DNA of 64,000 bases, from positions 6,807,001 to 6,871,000 of the forward strand of contig CM063250.1 of NCBI GenBank assembly GCA_032158295.1, read 5' to 3'. A program made the position numbers and the translations under genes. Shown piece after piece: positions 46,301 to 58,300 of the stretch; the stretch's first letter is position 1, and each line of letters starts with the position of its first letter. Origin of the DNA: Pycnopodia helianthoides. Lineage: Eukaryota; Echinodermata; Asteroidea; Forcipulatida; Asteriidae. A model generated the notes under the pieces. That model was not told the origin of the DNA. It was given only the letters and a program-made list of their open reading frames with translations, and did no database searches.

Positions 46301-49300
46301 ACAGAAGATAACATTTGCTATGGATGCAGCAACTGACTGTCTTCAGATAATTTCAAACTTTCCCCTCAGGGAGCTTGACTGAGAAAGTAATTGTTTGCAT
46401 TAGTGAAGCTTTCCACACTGTCGTCAAACATACCTTTGAAAAATCAAATGAAAACCTGCTGGCGATAAATCATAAAAGAGGATAAGGAAAGAGAAAAGTT
46501 GAAACGAAACGGTGGTGATAAATGAATCTAGGTATCCTGTTATCCTTCAGTTATAATTATAGAAAGCTATTTGGCAGTATAGATCGTGTCCATGGCGCAC
46601 TCCAGTCCCAGCGATGCTGAAGTTCAAAACTGACGCCGTTGGAATGTAAAGCATTTCCCATTGGCTAGGAATGCTTGGACGGTTTGTTTTCAAAGCGCAC
46701 CACTGAGAGAAACTAGATTTCATTCAGGATTCTTCTGCTGAAAAATGCTGCCCGGGATAAAAATACACGGGATTAAAGGCACGGTAGTGCTTTTGAAAGA
46801 TGTTGGATAGAATTAAATGGACAACAAGCAAAATTTGATTTATGCATTGGTAAAGTTTCCATGAGTTACCAGAATGAATAAAATGGACAAAATACATTAC
46901 ACTCAAAATGTGGTTTTCATTAAAGATAGCTTGGATTAAATATTTTGCTGTCAGAAAAAAAAAAAAAAAAAATTTCATTAGATTAAAAACATTGAGTTCT
47001 GATTATTCAGAAAAACAAAACACTACGCCTGGCTCATTAGATTAATAGTTTTGTTCATTTTCAAAAAAATACCTGGATTCCAAAAACACCAGATCAAAGA
47101 TGTTCAGTTTTTGAAAGACATTTACTTAAGTTGAGGCAGAAAATATATTGATGGAAAATTCACTAGTTTCAGTACATGGGTAAGTTATGTTTTGGTACTG
47201 TAGTCATAATAAGTTCAACATTGAATCTTGCAGGGGGAAAAAATCAAGGGAAGAAAAAATTTATCTGATGTATTTTCTAAACTGAATTGCATGTGCAATA
47301 CTTGTTTTTAGTCACAAACTTATCTTGCACCATGCCTTTAAGCAAGCTTGAGCGGAACGAAAGCATGTGATGTGAATGCACTAAAATGTATCAAATGAGT
47401 GCCTGGTGTCCCATCACAATTGTTTTTATAGAACATTTTTCCCCCTCTGGTTGTTGATTTTAAAATGAGATATGATGGAGGCGCCAGGATTCTTATTGAC
47501 TTAAAAGCTTTAATTTAGTTATGTTGTTAAAGCAAAGGGTCGGTAGGAAAAGTCTCAATCCAAAGTGGCTGTCTTAGCCAAGAAAAATTTCATGGCATTG
47601 TTTACCTAATTATTTTGGCCAAACGATCACAGTTCTCCACTTACAGTGATGGCACTAAGAATTTGTGTTCTAGATGTGGTGTCGTGTATTTCTAAGAACT
47701 CACTCGCACCAGCCAAACTTCCTTGCTCAAAGAAATACATCAGCAAATATTGGTGTACTACTGTAGCAATTAGAAGCTTCATTTTATGTTTTACGAAGTC
47801 CCAAGTATTTCAACAAATGACTCGGGCAGGATACATGCGCAGTGTAATTCTAATGTTGAACTAAACTATGGATTTTTCACTCAAAAAATACAAACTGTTG
47901 TTTTTTGGTCTTACATTTGGTCATAGATGTGGTATGCAGTGGGAGTTTTCTCAAGTAAAATCCAACTAACTATGATTGATTTATTGCATCGGTATCACTA
48001 ACTGCCTGAGCTCTCCATCCCCAGGGCTAACTCATAAATCATCACAGATCACACTTTTCACATATCAAACGTGAAACGTTCAATGTTTGATGGGCTGTAA
48101 GAAGAGCAAAAAAAAACAAAAAAACTAGAATGGCTTGCAAGTTTCCTCTCTGCCTTTGAGAAAACCTTATGACCTTGGGGTTGGGCTGGTTGAGAATTGC
48201 CAACATGCACATTATCTTATTGCCTAAAGGAGATTATTGTTTGTATGTACATGCAGTTAAAAAGACTGTTAATGCCACAGTGCATACTTCTAGTCGAATA
48301 TTGTCATCACCCGCATTGTGCTCTTGTCTATGTTCATGATAATAGGGGTATTGTAATATTTTTTTAGGGTACAGTAAAAGAAAATAATAAAAAAAATATT
48401 TTGAAGTTCACCAAAATGCCACTTTGATGCATACACAGAAATTAATAACACATTGTAAATTTCTAATGTTTGTTGGCTGTGAAATATGCCAGAAAGGGGG
48501 GGGGGTGGGAGGGTGGAAGGGTATCGAAGAGAGGAATTCCAGAGTGAAATTGAGAGCGAAAGGAACAATGTGTTCAAGTTTGGTAACCAATTGGGAATTA
48601 ACTGTAAATAACGAAACTGAAACTTACAACTAGCAGGAAGATGGATGGGAACTGGTCCTCTTTGGCATTCATTTGGTCATTAATACTCCCTAAAAGCTCT
48701 GGTCCTTAGAAATAAATCTCACTAGTAATTTATTCCCTTAGGATAAGTCTAGATGGTGATCTGTAATCCAAGAGGTCATCCCGACTTCTTGTTTTCTCCT
48801 TTGGTATCATGATGTTGGGTTTAAACAGGGTTTTTTAACTGAAACCCCCCAGAGTCTTCGGCTACACATCTACCCTTATCAGCCGAAAATGCTCCACTTT
48901 ATTGCAACACACAAATGTTTGGGCTCGGTTAAGATTGGCATGACTATTCAAAAGATGAGCAATTATTATTATAGGTCTGCAGTACCATGTCCTACAACAA
49001 AGTGGGACAGAATAGGATTTGGGGACCATTGGGGAAAATGCAACTTTCTATCTGAGAAATATTTCAATTTAATTTTAATTGAATCGGATGAAGAGATGCT
49101 CAAATTTATTGGACAGCTGTAAAGTGTATATTATTTGAGGACTTCTCCTGCATTATGGACACTGATGAAGGCAAAACGTTAGCTGTAGCGCATTCAGGTT
49201 TCTATGAATACCCTGTTTTGTAACCCGTTGTACCTTTTAAAAGTGTTGGAAGCAAACAATTTAGACACCATGTTGTAGAAATTGTGCTTACCAGAATAAG

Positions 49301-52300
49301 GTTATCAGCCAACATACCATGTCACATGTACCATCTGTGACTGGTATCCTGCTTATTTTTGCTTAGTAAAAAAAGTTATAAGCAATATTTTCTGCTGAAG
49401 CAGCTCTATGAAATTGGGCCCTGGTCGTGTCAAAACACTTTGCATTTGGGATAGTCCAGACATTATTGTGGTTGCTGTTCACATTCTTCATACAAAATCT
49501 AAATACAGTACATATTTGTGTATAATAAATGTACTAAATCTGACACAGTTTATGTGAACAAGTTAACTTTCAACAAGCTCTATTAGCTACGCACCTGTTA
49601 CTCCAAATACGCTAATGCATTTTAAGAATCTGATACAGATCAAAGGCCGTGCAGGTCGGGTCAAGAGAACATTCATTTTTGTCTGAGAGAATGATCGTCT
49701 ACGATTTATCACAATCTTTGAGTTCAGATAACTTGTTGACCTCTGAATTGTAGCAGACCCTTTACAATGCTGAAGGGGGCTGTGAATTGATAATCCAGTC
49801 TTGGCTATGCTTGAGAAGACTTGTTTGTTTCCAAATTACTGAGGTCATGTGTGTCTAATTAGCATAGACTTGGGTCATCATGTATGTACATGTAGACTCA
49901 CTTCAAATGGCAAGTTTTGTTCAGGGTTTGACAGTTGTATTCAACAAATACTTTGAAATGCATGTCTGCACTTGTGTCTGCACTTGCACTGTAGCCTGAA
50001 CTCTGAATCTGTTTGGGCAGTCATGTTGGCATAGTGGTATCTTGCCTTGCCTTCCACCTCTGGGGACCCGGTTCAAATCACCCCTGGGGCACTACGTGGA
50101 GTGTGTTTGTTGTGGGTTTTCCCTGAATAATTTTGTGGGGTTTTCCTCCCACACCTAAAGCTTCCTTTATTGTCTTCTCTCCACGGGGTTCCTGGCTAGT
50201 ATATAGTGATTAAGTTTGCTTTCTGAGAGTCCTTGGCTTCACAACCAGAATTAATCAATGAAATGAAAATGAAAACACAAAACAAAACCTCAGTTCACAG
50301 CATAGTTTAGAGAAAGAAGTCCAAGAAACCTTTCATGCTAAACAAAATTGTAATGTGTGGATATTTATCAACATTCATTTGGCTGGAAGAAATGGGATTA
50401 ATGGTACGTGTGTACAACTATGTGACTTAGTAACAGTCATCTAAATATCTGCGAATGAGTGGCACAGATGTCTGTATTGCTCCCTGCACTTAATACATTA
50501 AGGTTATTACATTTTATGCTTGATAACCCTTTTACACAGCTGCAAAGAAGTTTAGAAAATGTAGCTAAACAAATTGATCAGCTTAGCAAGTATTAGAAGG
50601 AAACCAGTCACAGACTAATGTACATGTCAACATGGTCAATGACAAATTGGCTGGTGGACTAATTTTGCTGGGCTGAATTGTTTGTGTTAAGCAAATTTGT
50701 GTACTTACCAGCGGACTTACAAAACTTTAAACTATGATAAATGGGTGTCCTGACATGACAGAAGGAGCTGACATGAATTCATTGATACCAGTAGGCAGTT
50801 AGAGATATGTTGACTTTTACCCTGTATAAAAATAAACTTTGTTTACGGATTCCGTTGGAGAACGCTGTAAGTTGTTGTACCAGGGTGGTGAAAGAAGGAA
50901 GGTTTAGATGTCGGTATAAAGTGAAAAGTATTTTTTTGTTGGATAAAAGGAAGTATGCAAGTAGACCTTGTACATTTTTTACAACCTTTGATTTGGGAAT
51001 GTAGCAAACCCTGAGATCTTGTATGGAAAGAAATGTGTGGAAACTCATAAACATGTTCAGGAGCGAGTAAAAACAGTTTATGGAGTTGTTTTTGTTGCTT
51101 ATGTTGGTGAATTTCCTTTTCGGTGGAGCAAGGCCTTTTTTCTTGAAAAAAAATACAACTTCCATCTGAGGACATTATGAAAGGGCGTAGTGCTGTGTAA
51201 TTCTAAGCTGCATTTTGAAGTTGGCATTCCCCTTTTTTTGTCTTTCACAGGCAAAGCAGCAGCATGTGAACAGCTTGCTAACCCAAGCAGACTACCTAGT
51301 GTCCACCCAGCAGTTCTATGAAGATGTTTACGAGGCCATGGCCCAGTCCCTCGGTGAGGCCTGGAAGGATCTCAACCTACAGCTAGAGGAGAGGAGACAG
51401 CTCCTGGATCAAGCCGTGGCCTTTCATCAAAATGCTGCCGAGGTAACAGTCTTTCTCTTTTGTTAGTCCAACCCCATCATTAATAAATTTAGTCGTCAGT
51501 CAAGTATTCGTCCTTCAAGCGGAAAATCATCCAAATTCTGTAACTCCATAGTTTCCCCTGTACTACTATGTGCTTCCCTATCCACCCTAGCCCCATCCCC
51601 AGCCTCTCCCCGCCCCAGCCCCCTCCCCCAAGCCCCTTCTCCACCCTGGCCCCTTCCCCCAACCATTAAACTAAATTCACATTTATGAACTTTGCTTTTT
51701 CCCGTAGTTTGCCGACAAACTTGACAAGGCCAATGCGCTGTTTAGAAACCCAGATCTTCCTGACAGTATTCCTGCTGCAGACAAACTCATGCAGGATCAT
51801 CATGAGGTCAGAAAAGGTATGGATCTTTAGTTTTAATTGAATATCCCAAAAGAGAAACAAAAAATGTAGTCAAGAGAATAATATGCAGAAAATACAATTC
51901 AATTTTTTTTTTTTTTTTAAGAACAAATTTGTTAGTTTATATTTACTGATAAACGTTAAGTAGAAATGCGTTCTCCCTTTTGAAGCAATGCTCAATCTTA
52001 CATGAATTTTTATAAAGTGTTTAAGTATGAATCAAAGTAGCCTGAATCCAAAGACATCCGATTATACTCGTGAAACACAATGAAAAATGTCTTGCATCTT
52101 ATTTCTAAATTTTTCCCAGATGTCTTGACCTCCTCTATGCACACCATGAACCTCGGCAAGGATCTGATGGAACACCTCCATGAAATGAGTAAAGACTCCT
52201 CGCCGGGAGACAAGGAGGCCACCAAGGACTCCTCCCTGGGCATCCAGAACGTCTTGGAGGATCTGCAGGAGAGGCGGAAGGTGCTGGAGGAACTCTGGAA

Positions 52301-55300
52301 TAAACGGAGGAGGCGGCTGGAGCAGTACATCGCTCTGAGTGAGATTGACCAGGAGGTTAATCAGGTACTCCACCTTTGTTTTGTTTTTCCTTAGCAGACA
52401 TTTGGTTCCTTGCGATGATAGAAGAGGCCAGTCTAAATGTTGAAACCAAACTTAATTCACTCATGGATGGTGACGATAATTACAAAAAGTCCCCCAGTTT
52501 ACTTATCGCAAGTAGACGTCACGCCTGGTTCTCCATTCTACTCCATGGCAGTAGATTAATAAAAAGGACCCTCCTGTTAGAACTAATCAGGACAATTTCA
52601 AGATTTAAATTCTCCTCAGTGAAAGTCGATAAAACACATGGTGTTACCACATCATAAAACCATATCGATAATACTGAAACATGCAACGCCTCAAATCGCG
52701 TTTATAACGTTCTGTTGATTATCGGGATTTGTGTGAAATTGACAGTTTCCTCCACTATTTTGGAACAAGGTCCACAGAAGTGGAAGGCAGGGGAGAATAC
52801 CACAATGCAAACCCGATCCCCTACAAACGTACAGATAACTAGGATTTGGAGCTTTGCATGGTGGAATGGGTATTGATTCATTCTAGTAGGTAATCGTCTC
52901 TTTCTGAAGAGCTGTTGGCTTGATTGGTTTGTTCTGAACAGTTCAACCAGTCTGCTCTAGTCACCATCAGGTGAATGTTGTCCACTTAAAGAGTAAAAAT
53001 CTTTGTAAATTCCCTTCGATAATATGCCATCAATAACAATAGTGGCTTCTTATATAGCGCTCATATCCGTCACTCAGTGACGCTCAAGGCGCTTCAACAG
53101 TCAGTATTTTCCTGTAAGGTATATATGTGGAGCTACTTTTTGAAGTTTGAGACCTATTCCTTTACATGGTTTACAAGGTGCTGTGGCGCAATATGCTGCC
53201 AATCAAACCAGAAACACCGGGGTGAACCCCTTCTCTTTTCGATAAGTGCACTGGGTTCTTTTATGTGCATTACACAACACACAGGACCAACGGCTTTACG
53301 TCCCATCTGAAGGGCGAAGAAATAATGGTGAAGTGTTTTGCTTAAGGACACAAGTGTCACGACTGGGACTCGAACCCACACTCTGCTGATCAGAAACTTC
53401 AGAGCTTGAGTCCGGTGCTCTTATCCGCTCGGCCATGACACGCCAACTACAACCTCTACATTCCACATGACACTTCACATAGATAATTACAGTGTTCAAG
53501 CATGAACAGTAGTACAAACAGTAATTTTCAATGATTTATACTGTGCATGTTTAACTCGATCTGTGTTTATCCCATAAATCCGCCTCAGATCTCGGATTGG
53601 TTCAAGACCAGGGGAGAGGAGTATTTGAAGAGGAAGGATGTAGGGGAGGATGCACCATCAACTGAGAGGCTCTTGAAGGAACACCTGAACTTTGAGACAT
53701 CTGCACAGGTTAGTTGACACCTCAGTATCTGCACATCTGCATGAAACTCCTGCAGATTGTTGTTGATATTTGCTGCACACCCCCAAAAATGTAATTTTTG
53801 CAAAATCAAATGGAGCTGAGCATTGGTCATTACAGAGATACCAACATACACGATTTGGGCGTAGCAAATACGATTTTGGGCCACGACTACGCCGCTACGA
53901 TAATACTTCCGTTAAATACGATAAACAAGCCGCTCATTGTAAATGTATTTACAAACAATGTATCATGATAAAAACTAAACCTAAAAATATAAAATTAAAA
54001 AACTATAACAAATGTTGACTGCCGCCGCGTGGTTAAAAGTGATGAGCGGCGAATTCACACACGTTTTTGTGTTTATTTAGGAGGTACCAATCCCATAAAC
54101 TATCGCACTCGGGATTTGCCAACCTGACACACGCGTAGCACAGAGCATGACACAGAGCCACAAGCTCCCTGTACAGCATACATTCTACAGTCGCTTTTGT
54201 AGAGACTGGTTCCGCAGTTTTTCTAATGCTTCACGTCTTTGGATTGCGGCGGCAAACAGACACTGTGATAACTTTTATCTGCAATGTAATTCGCAAGTTA
54301 TTATTAGCGCGCGACGGTCACGGTGTGGAGTTTGTTTGAAACATCGCGATCGCTGCATATCAACTAAAATAAAAGTCACAGAAAGAAAATATTTGATCGA
54401 TCACAATCAAGGCCAAGACCTGATGAAAACTGTTGATAAAAAAGTTGCTAAGAATGCAGTGGTGGAAATAGAATTGGTTGGAAAGGCCAGTTGACGAAAC
54501 TGCTCTTGCTGAAGTCGTTTGAAGACTTGATGGCCTGCTGTGGTCAGGTGGTGTGAAGCATTTGTCAGTTTGTTTTACTATTTTCTGTGCAAACGTGAGC
54601 ATTACTATTTTAATAAACAATGGGACAGAAACCACAGCATTTTGTTGAATTGAGGTGGAAAAGGTTCTCTTCATGCACAAGCTAGTGCAAATTGCGTCCG
54701 ATACATTTTTTTTTTTTTTTTTTTTTTCCTTTTTTTTTTTTTTTTTTGAATAAAATTCATAATTGTTTGACCTCTTAGGCAAGGCCGCTTTGCAATAAGC
54801 GATTGTCGCTGAAAGTATTAGTTTATACCATAAATGTCATAATATTCCTCTTTTTACGGCTCGATGAGTTGTATGCCTAACTTGAAACTTCAGTGCTCGG
54901 CGGTGCTACTCTTTTTGGGAATTCAATGTTGGCATCTCTGTCATTACCAATAAAACTGAATTGGTAAATCTTATTTTTGTGTTAATAATATTAAAATAAT
55001 AATACTGGGTTCTTATATAGTGCTTTATCACACCCCCGGAGGCGTATCAAAGCACTTATTATTTGTCTTTCAACATGATAAGCAGAGGTTGGTTTCTTAT
55101 GTAGCACCTACTAATGGTGTAGAAGGTGCTGCGGAGCATTCAGCAGCCACTGCCAAAATATCTTTTAAAAAAACTTTAATAATTGCTACATGGGATTAAA
55201 CTCAAACCAACAACATTTGAAACAGATTACACAAATCTTTCATAGTTTACAGTAACTGTATTGGTTGGTTCCTGCTTTTCGAAGAACATGTCTTAAAAAC

Positions 55301-58300
55301 AAAAAATCCTTGCTCTTAAAAGACCGAGAGTCCAATACTTGACATGTAATTTGCTTGTCCTCGTGAATTCCTGACTTTATATTATTACCCTGGACAGGAC
55401 ATGCAAAGCAACGTGCATCGCTTACGGCAGACTGCCGAGCAGATCTCTCACTCTAACCCAGAGCACACTGACCACCTCCGCAGCCAGACGAGGGCCATTG
55501 AGACGCTCTGTGATGACTACATGCGCCGTTTGGCCAACAGGGGACGCTTACTGCAGGCCACTTTGGACTTCTACAAGAACGCTGAACTTGTGAGTTTATT
55601 ATCAAGACAAGGTTTAGTAAAAAGGATTGTTTTTCATATATCTTCTAATTTTCTTGTGAGTGGTAGAGTGCAGAAAGACTATTATACACCCTTACTGGTG
55701 TAGAAAGGCTTGTTCTAATCTGTTGGCTTTCCAGTTAAGCTGATGAAGAGAATCTGTCAAGACGCAACACCCAGGCCATTCATCCTCTAGACCAAGTGAT
55801 ATGAAATTTTCAGAAATTTTTTAAACTCCACACTTAGTTAAAGTCCACAGGACCCGGGAAAAGCACAGAGTATACAGTGCTTATCAAACATCAGTTTAAG
55901 GGTAAAACACAAACAATATTCTTCCTTGTCGATTTAATTGTATCATCTATTAAAATTGTTGTCACTCCCGCTGCTAATATACCAGTATACAGGATTCAAA
56001 ATGGCCTCCTTTCATCAGGCACACAGTGGTATAACATCTGTTCTAGAACGGCAGAGATGGTCGGTGCAAATCCCACCTGAGTAGTTCGTCTTTGGATTTT
56101 TTTCCACAGGACTCGAGGGGGGGGGGAAGCACCAAGTATACAGTGTTTATAAAACGTTGGTGTAATAGTAAAACACAAACCTTGGTTAAGTTCTTGCTGT
56201 AAACAGATGAAATCAAGTGAAGACCTGGCTCACATTTATTCTTGGAGGGTCTTTTAACTTAGATGAATCACAACCTTCCATTAATTCAAAATTTGTTTGC
56301 CTTGTTTCCTTTCAGGCCCAGACCTACCTGTCACAGGTTGAGATTCAGCTGAGCCCAGGGAAGCTGCCTGATGAGCCGCACAGTAAAGCAGCACGCTTTG
56401 CCCAGCTCGGTAACGCAGTGGCTGAGATATCGGAGCCTGTCATCCAGGAGGGTCACACGCTTCAGGAAAGGGTCGGCAAAGGGACCCCAGGGTCAAAGGC
56501 CATCAAGGACAAACTGGATCTGCTTGAGGTAGATATTTTTTTTTAACCTGTTGACCAAATAACTTAAAGAAGCCTTCGAATTTTACAATTTGAAATTGCA
56601 CTCGGGAAAGAAGCAAGCCCTTCCAAAAAATTAAGAAATACTTAACTATAAAGACCATTCAACTTGATTTCTTTGCACATAGACAATTATTTTGCACACT
56701 GACATATGTGCTTGGGCGAAGAAAAGTTTTTGAAAGCTGTAGTGAAAACAGATTTCCAAATGTACTCATTTTAGGCAAGGGCCTTAGTAATGAATGTTCA
56801 GTCCTAAGATACTGGGTTGAAAGGCATAACAAATTAAACACTCTAACAAATGAATATTAAAGAAGCAAGAATTTCACCATTAAAAGAAGATGCTGTTCTG
56901 TGTTGTATTTCCACAGTCGCAGTCAGAGCATCTGCAGTTAGAATGCAGCCCGAGGCTCAGCATCGTTCCTCTCTCCAGGTTACCTTTGATGAGAACTACA
57001 CTGTCATCGTTAAGTGGCTGGTCAACGTGGCCGATACTTTCCTATCGGCCTGTACCGACATGGGGGATCAACTCCAGACCAGTATGGACTTCCAGGACGG
57101 TCATCAGAGACTCATGAATGATATACTGGTAGGTCAAAAAAGATCAGGACAAACAATCGGTCAAAAGGGAGGAGTAAAAAAACGAAGAAAGAACCCTCCC
57201 CCCCCCCCCACAAAAAAAGGAATCTCATTGGTCATGATGGCATGGGTGGCTAGTGGGTGATGCACTTGCCTCTTACCACTGTGGCCCTAGTTAGGGCTGT
57301 TTGTGAGTAAAGTTTTGCATTGGTTCTCTCCTGTGCCACAAGGATTTTTATCCGGGCTCTGGTTTTCCTCCCTCCGGAAAAAATAAAACACTTCCAATCC
57401 CTGGCTGTGCTCTTTGGTCATATATGGGTCGATGCGGATGGCTGCCAAGGGTGCATTTACATGCCTGGGATTTGACCACATTGTAGCCAGGTCCTTCGCA
57501 ATCAGCTGCCAGTAAGGATGAATAGCCTCCCAAATTGTTATTGTTATTATTAAAGAGGATTTTTCATACTGAGGGGGCATGGCAAAGCAAAGAGTTATTC
57601 GTTCCCTGCAAAAATTGAAGCATTGCATAGGATTATATTCACTTTTCCTCTGAAGATTATGATTGCTTCTTTCTAATTTTCTAATTCAGAGATTTTGTGG
57701 AAACAAATGCTATTGCTTTAATCCCCTCCTACATGAAGAAATTAAGACAGAAATTAATGCTTTTATTGAACCATGCAGAGACTAGCTTTTGCACCCTTTT
57801 TACAGGCAGTCTACAGCATCCATCTGAAATGGATTAAAGACTTTGTTTTCAATTCTCTGTACCATTTACAGGACAGGGCCAAGCAAGTGGACACAGTCTT
57901 CAAGACGTCTGCCCAGCTGTTCCCGACCCTGCACGATCGTGATCAGATCAACGCTCTGCAGAATCGCTGTGATAAACTCCAGCAGCACTGGTCTGGCGTG
58001 ACGGTGTGTGTAGACAAACGTCTCCACTGTATTCAGATACTCATCAAGTTCCATAAACTCACTAAACAGGTTCGTTACAACCTCTGGGCTCGATTTCACA
58101 AGGAGCTAAGATTGATCTTAAGACGTGTGTCAAATATAATTGCTGCGAAATGTGTGATGTTTCAATACAAATTACTAAGACAATTCATCTTAGGGTGAAT
58201 CTTAGCCTGTTTTGTGAAATCCAGTCTTGGATACTTTATTTAACTTCCAGCTTTCTCTTTTTTCAACCAGTAGGCCTAGACACTGTCAATACATTTTGAA

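Larger units (their letters stand above)
43475..51250 (+). other. Intron 2 of the CCDC141-like gene
   Basis: 7.8 kb. Contains the 161-bp direct repeat pair, an AGGCCTG-related repeat near 46035, a hammerhead-like CTGATGA...AAAACG motif at 49161-49180, a reversed MITE (49262-49424) and a SINE (50018-50275). No exon was recognised. Confidence 0.5.

Noticed and set aside
53352..53443. Functional tRNA-Leu on the minus strand
   Set aside because: Box A and box B are good, but two extra bases between the T-stem and acceptor stem, plus a long SINE body, mark it as a SINE head.
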